A DNA stretch of 64,000 nt from Piscinibacter sp047600445 (GTDB taxonomy: Bacteria; Pseudomonadota; Gammaproteobacteria; Burkholderiales; Burkholderiaceae_C): NCBI RefSeq assembly GCF_047600445.1, contig NZ_JASGKT010000001.1, positions 682,001 through 746,000 on the forward strand, written 5' to 3'. The notes under the pieces were generated by a model. It saw nothing but the letters and a program-made list of their open reading frames with translations, did not search any database and had not been told where the DNA came from. Positions 61,050-64,000 of the stretch are shown here, piece after piece. Every line of letters starts with the position of its first letter. Position 1 is the first letter of the stretch. The position numbers were made by a program, and so were the translations under genes.

Positions 61050-62975
61050 TCAGCGGCGCACGGCCGCCCACAGGCTGTTGCGCACGGCGCTGCCCGCCAG
61101 GTCGTCCTGCGCCCAGGCGCACGCGGCCTGGCCCGCCGCGTTGAAGGCGCAGCGCGCGCCGGACTTGACGTCGCCCGCGCCGTTCTCGAGCAGCGTCGCC
61201 GCGCTCCAGGCGCCGCCCCACGGCAGTTCGCGCGTGTAGAGGTTCTGCGTCGCGTCGGTCGGGTTGGGCCACTGGCTGACGCTGCGGTAGACGAGCGACG
61301 CGCGGCCGTCGGCGTCGATGCCGAGCCAGTGGCCGCTGCTGTAGCTCGTCACCGTCACGGGTGCGGCGAAGCCGGTCGCCGGCGCCCAGGTCATCGACTT
61401 GACGCCGTAGATGCCGGACGACCAGGCGAGCACGGCGCGGCCGTCGGCCGCCATCGCGACTGCGAGGCGCGCCGAGAAGATGCCGTCCACCTGGTTCGCG
61501 TCGATCTGGCTGGCGCTGCCCCAGGCATTGGTCGCCGCGTCGAAGCGGTTCACGTAGACCGAATTGCCCTGGTGCCAGGCGGCGATCGCGTTGCCCGCCG
61601 CGTCGCTGGCGATGCGCGGCGCCGAGTCGTGCACCGGCGTCAGCACCTCCTCGATGCGAACCGGCTGCTGCCAGCTTCCGCCGGCGGCACGGTTGGCCTT
61701 CATGCTGTAGTTGGAGTCGCCCGGGTTGCGCTCGCGCCAGACCGCGATCGGGTTGCCCTGGGCGCCGAGCGCGAGCTGGGCGTCGCGCGTCGCGAGGTCG
61801 GTGAAGCTCACGTCGGCCCACGCCGTCCACTGACTGCTGCCGGCCGGCAGGCGGCTGTAGAGCACGTCGTTGCTGCCGATGCCGAGCAGGTGCACGCTGC
61901 CGTTCGCCTCGATCCTGGCGTCGGCGAGTTCGCCGCTGCCGCTGCCCGCCGGCTTGAACGCGGTGGCCGACCAGCCGCCGGCCGCGCTGTAGCGGCGCGT
62001 CTCGAAGTTGTGGCGGATCCAGGTCGCCGTGCCGCTCGCGTCGACCAGCAGGCGCCCGGTGACGAGGGCGACCGACGAGCTCGCCGTCGTCAGCCCCGGC
62101 ACGACCACCGCGGCCGCCCAGCCCTGCCCCGGCACGTAGCGGCGCGACCAGACCTTGCGCGTGTTGCCGTTCGGCGCGCCGTCGGACTGCTCCCAGAGGA
62201 CCAGCGTGTTGCCGGCCGGATCGACCGCGGTCAGCGCGTTCGTGTCGCCGAAGATGTTGGTGCCGGCGACGTTGAAGTCGTTGCTGTCCTCGAGCAGTGC
62301 CGCGGCACCCCAGGTCGGCGCCGGCGCCTGCGTGGCCACGAAGCTCGCCGTCACGCTGCGTGCCGCGGTCATCGAGACCGTGCAGGTGGCGGCCGAGCCG
62401 CTGCAGGCGCCGCCCCAGGACTGGAAGGTCTGGCCCTGCGTCGGCGTGGCGGTCAGCACGACGGAGCTCGAACCGGCGAAGCCCGCGCTGCAGGCGCTGC
62501 CGCAATCGATGCCGGCCGGCTGCGAGCGCACGCTGCCGTTGCCGCTCACCGCCACCGAGAGCGTGAAGCTGCCCGCGACCTGCGGAACGAAGGTGGCCGA
62601 CACCGCGGTCGCCTGCGTGACGGACACCTCGCAGCGCGCCGCGCCGGCGGCCCCGGCGCAGGCGCCGCCCCAGGCCTGCAGCAGGTGCCCGGCCGCCGGC
62701 GTCGCGGTCAGCGTCAGCACGGTGTCGGCGGCCAGGTCGGCGCGGCACGCCGTGCCGCAGTTGATGCCGCCGCTGGTGCTGGCGACGCTGCCGTTGCCGG
62801 TGACGCTCACCGTCACCGGGTACATGACCGGCCCGGGTGGCGGTTCACCGCCGCCGCCGCCGCCACCTCCGCACCCGGCCACCAGCACCGCGGCGGCGCC
62901 AACCAGCGCGAACCAGGCGCGGCGGCCGGCCGGCCGCCGCGTACTCGTCTTCAGCCCTGCTCGATTCAGTTTCAT
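61050..62975 (-). CDS. Large lipoprotein with two InlB-type B-repeats and propeller-like repeats
   Basis: A 641-residue protein. Lipoprotein signal LVGAAAVLVAGC followed by a Gly run; two tandem divergent InlB B-repeat domains (about 55-125 and 135-205), each with GNGSV, a Cys pair in GIxCGxxC and a LxAWGGAC-type end. A C-terminal region of about 420 residues follows with repeated blocks (DPAGNTLVLWEQ, DASGTATWIRH, AAGNAIAAWHQG, DGRAVLAWSSG, DGRASLVYRS) that look like blades of a beta-propeller. Probably a surface or periplasmic binding protein. Divergent from a winged-helix/kinase gene. Ligand unknown. Confidence 0.82.
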   Translation of the reverse strand: MKLNRAGLKTSTRRPAGRRAWFALVGAAAVLVAGCGGGGGGGGEPPPGPVMYPVTVSVTGNGSVASTSGGINCGTACRADLAADTVLTLTATPAAGHLLQAWGGACAGAAGAARCEVSVTQATAVSATFVPQVAGSFTLSVAVSGNGSVRSQPAGIDCGSACSAGFAGSSSVVLTATPTQGQTFQSWGGACSGSAATCTVSMTAARSVTASFVATQAPAPTWGAAALLEDSNDFNVAGTNIFGDTNALTAVDPAGNTLVLWEQSDGAPNGNTRKVWSRRYVPGQGWAAAVVVPGLTTASSSVALVTGRLLVDASGTATWIRHNFETRRYSAAGGWSATAFKPAGSGSGELADARIEANGSVHLLGIGSNDVLYSRLPAGSSQWTAWADVSFTDLATRDAQLALGAQGNPIAVWRERNPGDSNYSMKANRAAGGSWQQPVRIEEVLTPVHDSAPRIASDAAGNAIAAWHQGNSVYVNRFDAATNAWGSASQIDANQVDGIFSARLAVAMAADGRAVLAWSSGIYGVKSMTWAPATGFAAPVTVTSYSSGHWLGIDADGRASLVYRSVSQWPNPTDATQNLYTRELPWGGAWSAATLLENGAGDVKSGARCAFNAAGQAACAWAQDDLAGSAVRNSLWAAVRR

Positions 62976-63158
62976 GCGTTCAATGTGTTCGTGGGATGTC
63001 GCGCCCCAGGGGTGGGGTCGTCGATCGGCGGCGGATGCTAGGCTCGCGCCCTCGCCGCGTCGGCACGGCGCGGCCACGCCCGATAACGGATCGGTAACGC
63101 CGGCGGTTCCACCCCGCAAGGGCGGCGCCGTTGGTCTAAAAGGCCTGCCGTGGCGCTG
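62976..63158. promoter_or_regulatory. Divergent spacer lipoprotein / regulator-kinase
   Basis: 183 bp with no ORF. CGTTCAATGTG near the lipoprotein start and GATAACGGATCGGTAACG (63081-63098), with a direct repeat of GGTAAC-like steps, are the least GC-rich parts. A site for the neighbouring winged-helix regulator is plausible but not demonstrated. Confidence 0.35.
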
Positions 63159-64000
63159 ATGGACAACCCCCTCTCGATGGAACGACCCGCGTTCTGCTAT
63201 CGCTTCGGCACGGCCGAATTCGACGAATCCCGCTTCGAACTGCGTGTCGCCGGACTGCCGGCCGACGTGGAACGGCGCGCGCTCGAAGTGCTCGCCTACC
63301 TGCTCCAGCACGCCGGCGAGGTGGTGACCAAGGAGGAGCTGCTGCGCGAGGTCTGGGCCGGGCGCATCACGGTCGACAAGGTGCTGCCGAACGCGATCAA
63401 CAAGCTGCGGCGCGCGCTCGGCGAGGCCAATGCGAGCTGCATCTCGACCCAGGCGCGGGTCGGCTACCGGCTCGACGCGGCGGTGGCCCGCACCGCCGTC
63501 GGCCGCCAGTTCGTCAGCACGCTCGCGCTGGAGGCGGGGCAGGGTGTGCCGGGCCGGGCGAGCTTCGTGCTGCTGCGTCCGCTCGGCCGCACCGCCGGCA
63601 GCGAGGTCTGGCTCGGCGAGCACCAGAAGACGCGCGAGCAGCGCGTCTACAAGTTCGCGCTCGACGCCGACCGGCTGCGCGCGCTCAAGCGCGAGGTGAC
63701 GCTGCTGCGCCTGCTGCAGGAATGCCTGGACGACGCCAGCCACGTCGTCGAGGTGCTCGACTGGAACTTCGAGACCGCGCCGTTTTTCCTCGAGTGCCGC
63801 TACGGGGGCGCCACGCTGGCCGAGTGGGCCGAGGCACACCTGCCGGACCTGGACACGGGCGCGCGCATCGCCCTGTTCCTGCAGATCGCCGACGCCGTCG
63901 CGGCGGCGCATGCCGTCGGCGTGCTGCACAAGGACCTGAAGCCCGCGAACGTGCTCGTCAGCGGCGACGCCGGCGCGCCGCACGTGCGGCTGACCGACTT
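63159..64000 (+). CDS. Winged-helix regulator fused to Ser/Thr protein kinase (3' truncated by window)
   Basis: An open frame of 280 codons running off the window. Residues 1-105 form an OmpR/CadC-type winged helix (ALEVLAYLLQHAGEVVTKEE, VLPNAINKLRRALGE, ARVGYRL). From about 128 a Hanks-type kinase domain follows: glycine-loop region LLRPLGRTAGSEVWLG, ATP-binding Lys in RVYKFAL, catalytic loop LHKDLKPANVL near residue 255, and the sequence ends at LTDF, the expected start of the DFG motif. GTG at 63150 is an alternative start. It suggests a soluble one-protein sensor/regulator or a large kinase with C-terminal repeats beyond the edge. Confidence 0.85.
   Translation, partial: MDNPLSMERPAFCYRFGTAEFDESRFELRVAGLPADVERRALEVLAYLLQHAGEVVTKEELLREVWAGRITVDKVLPNAINKLRRALGEANASCISTQARVGYRLDAAVARTAVGRQFVSTLALEAGQGVPGRASFVLLRPLGRTAGSEVWLGEHQKTREQRVYKFALDADRLRALKREVTLLRLLQECLDDASHVVEVLDWNFETAPFFLECRYGGATLAEWAEAHLPDLDTGARIALFLQIADAVAAAHAVGVLHKDLKPANVLVSGDAGAPHVRLTD

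Overview
The window is a very GC-rich, gene-dense chromosomal segment. Gene content and order point to a betaproteobacterium of the order Burkholderiales, probably the Rubrivivax/Leptothrix/Ideonella branch. This is inference from recurrent neighbourhoods (hpf-ptsN-hprK, lptD-surA-rsmA beside amgK, rsmB-DUF4390-ntrY-ntrX, glnE, tkt-gapA), not from a marker gene search. One tRNA gene (Phe, GAA) is present. I see no rRNA, CRISPR array, transposase or integrase.

Layout. 1-5.2 kb: a two-component pair facing an NADP-type malic enzyme (maeB). 5.2-6.6 kb: a secreted barnase-like RNase and its barstar inhibitor, preceded by a lac-operator-like palindrome. 6.6-16.3 kb: envelope and housekeeping genes (rsmA, surA, lptD, amgK, hprK, ptsN, hpf, corA, a glutathione peroxidase). 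16.3-31.2 kb: EamA transporter, rhombosortase, glnE, yhdP, nitrilase, LemA with an orphan companion, queC, proA, AEC transporter, ubiH. 31.3-40.0 kb: a membrane/polyamine neighbourhood (SPFH protein, DUF4178, DUF350, membrane aminopropyltransferase, exported FAD oxidase, PH-like protein, murU, hemerythrin, speD). 40.1-43.2 kb: tkt and gapA. 43.3-47.1 kb: an operon of a small propeptide-like lipoprotein and two S8 proteases ending in GlyGly-CTERM tails. 47.0-58.6 kb: SPOR protein, birA, SET protein, topB, yggU, BLUF, folE, rsmB, DUF4390, NtrY/NtrX-like. 58.7-60.5 kb: tRNA-Phe and a less GC-rich hipBA module. 60.7-64.0 kb: two lipoproteins and, divergently, a winged-helix/Ser-Thr kinase fusion cut by the window edge.

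How parts connect. The rhombosortase at 17.2-17.8 kb is the expected processing enzyme for the GlyGly-CTERM tails of the two proteases at 43.7-47.1 kb. The lipoprotein leading that operon resembles the proteases' own I9-type propeptides, so it may inhibit or fold them in trans. SpeD supplies the decarboxylated AdoMet that a membrane aminopropyltransferase at 34.2 kb would use. AmgK and MurU are the two steps of a cell-wall sugar salvage route, here about 26 kb apart.

Most unusual structural signals: a dispersed palindromic repeat translated as an N-terminal extension of RsmA, with a second copy upstream of birA; a 174-bp fold-back element whose two ends supply the TAG stop codons of the convergent genes yggU and BLUF; and a long alternating purine-pyrimidine tract between the SET gene and the topoisomerase III gene.
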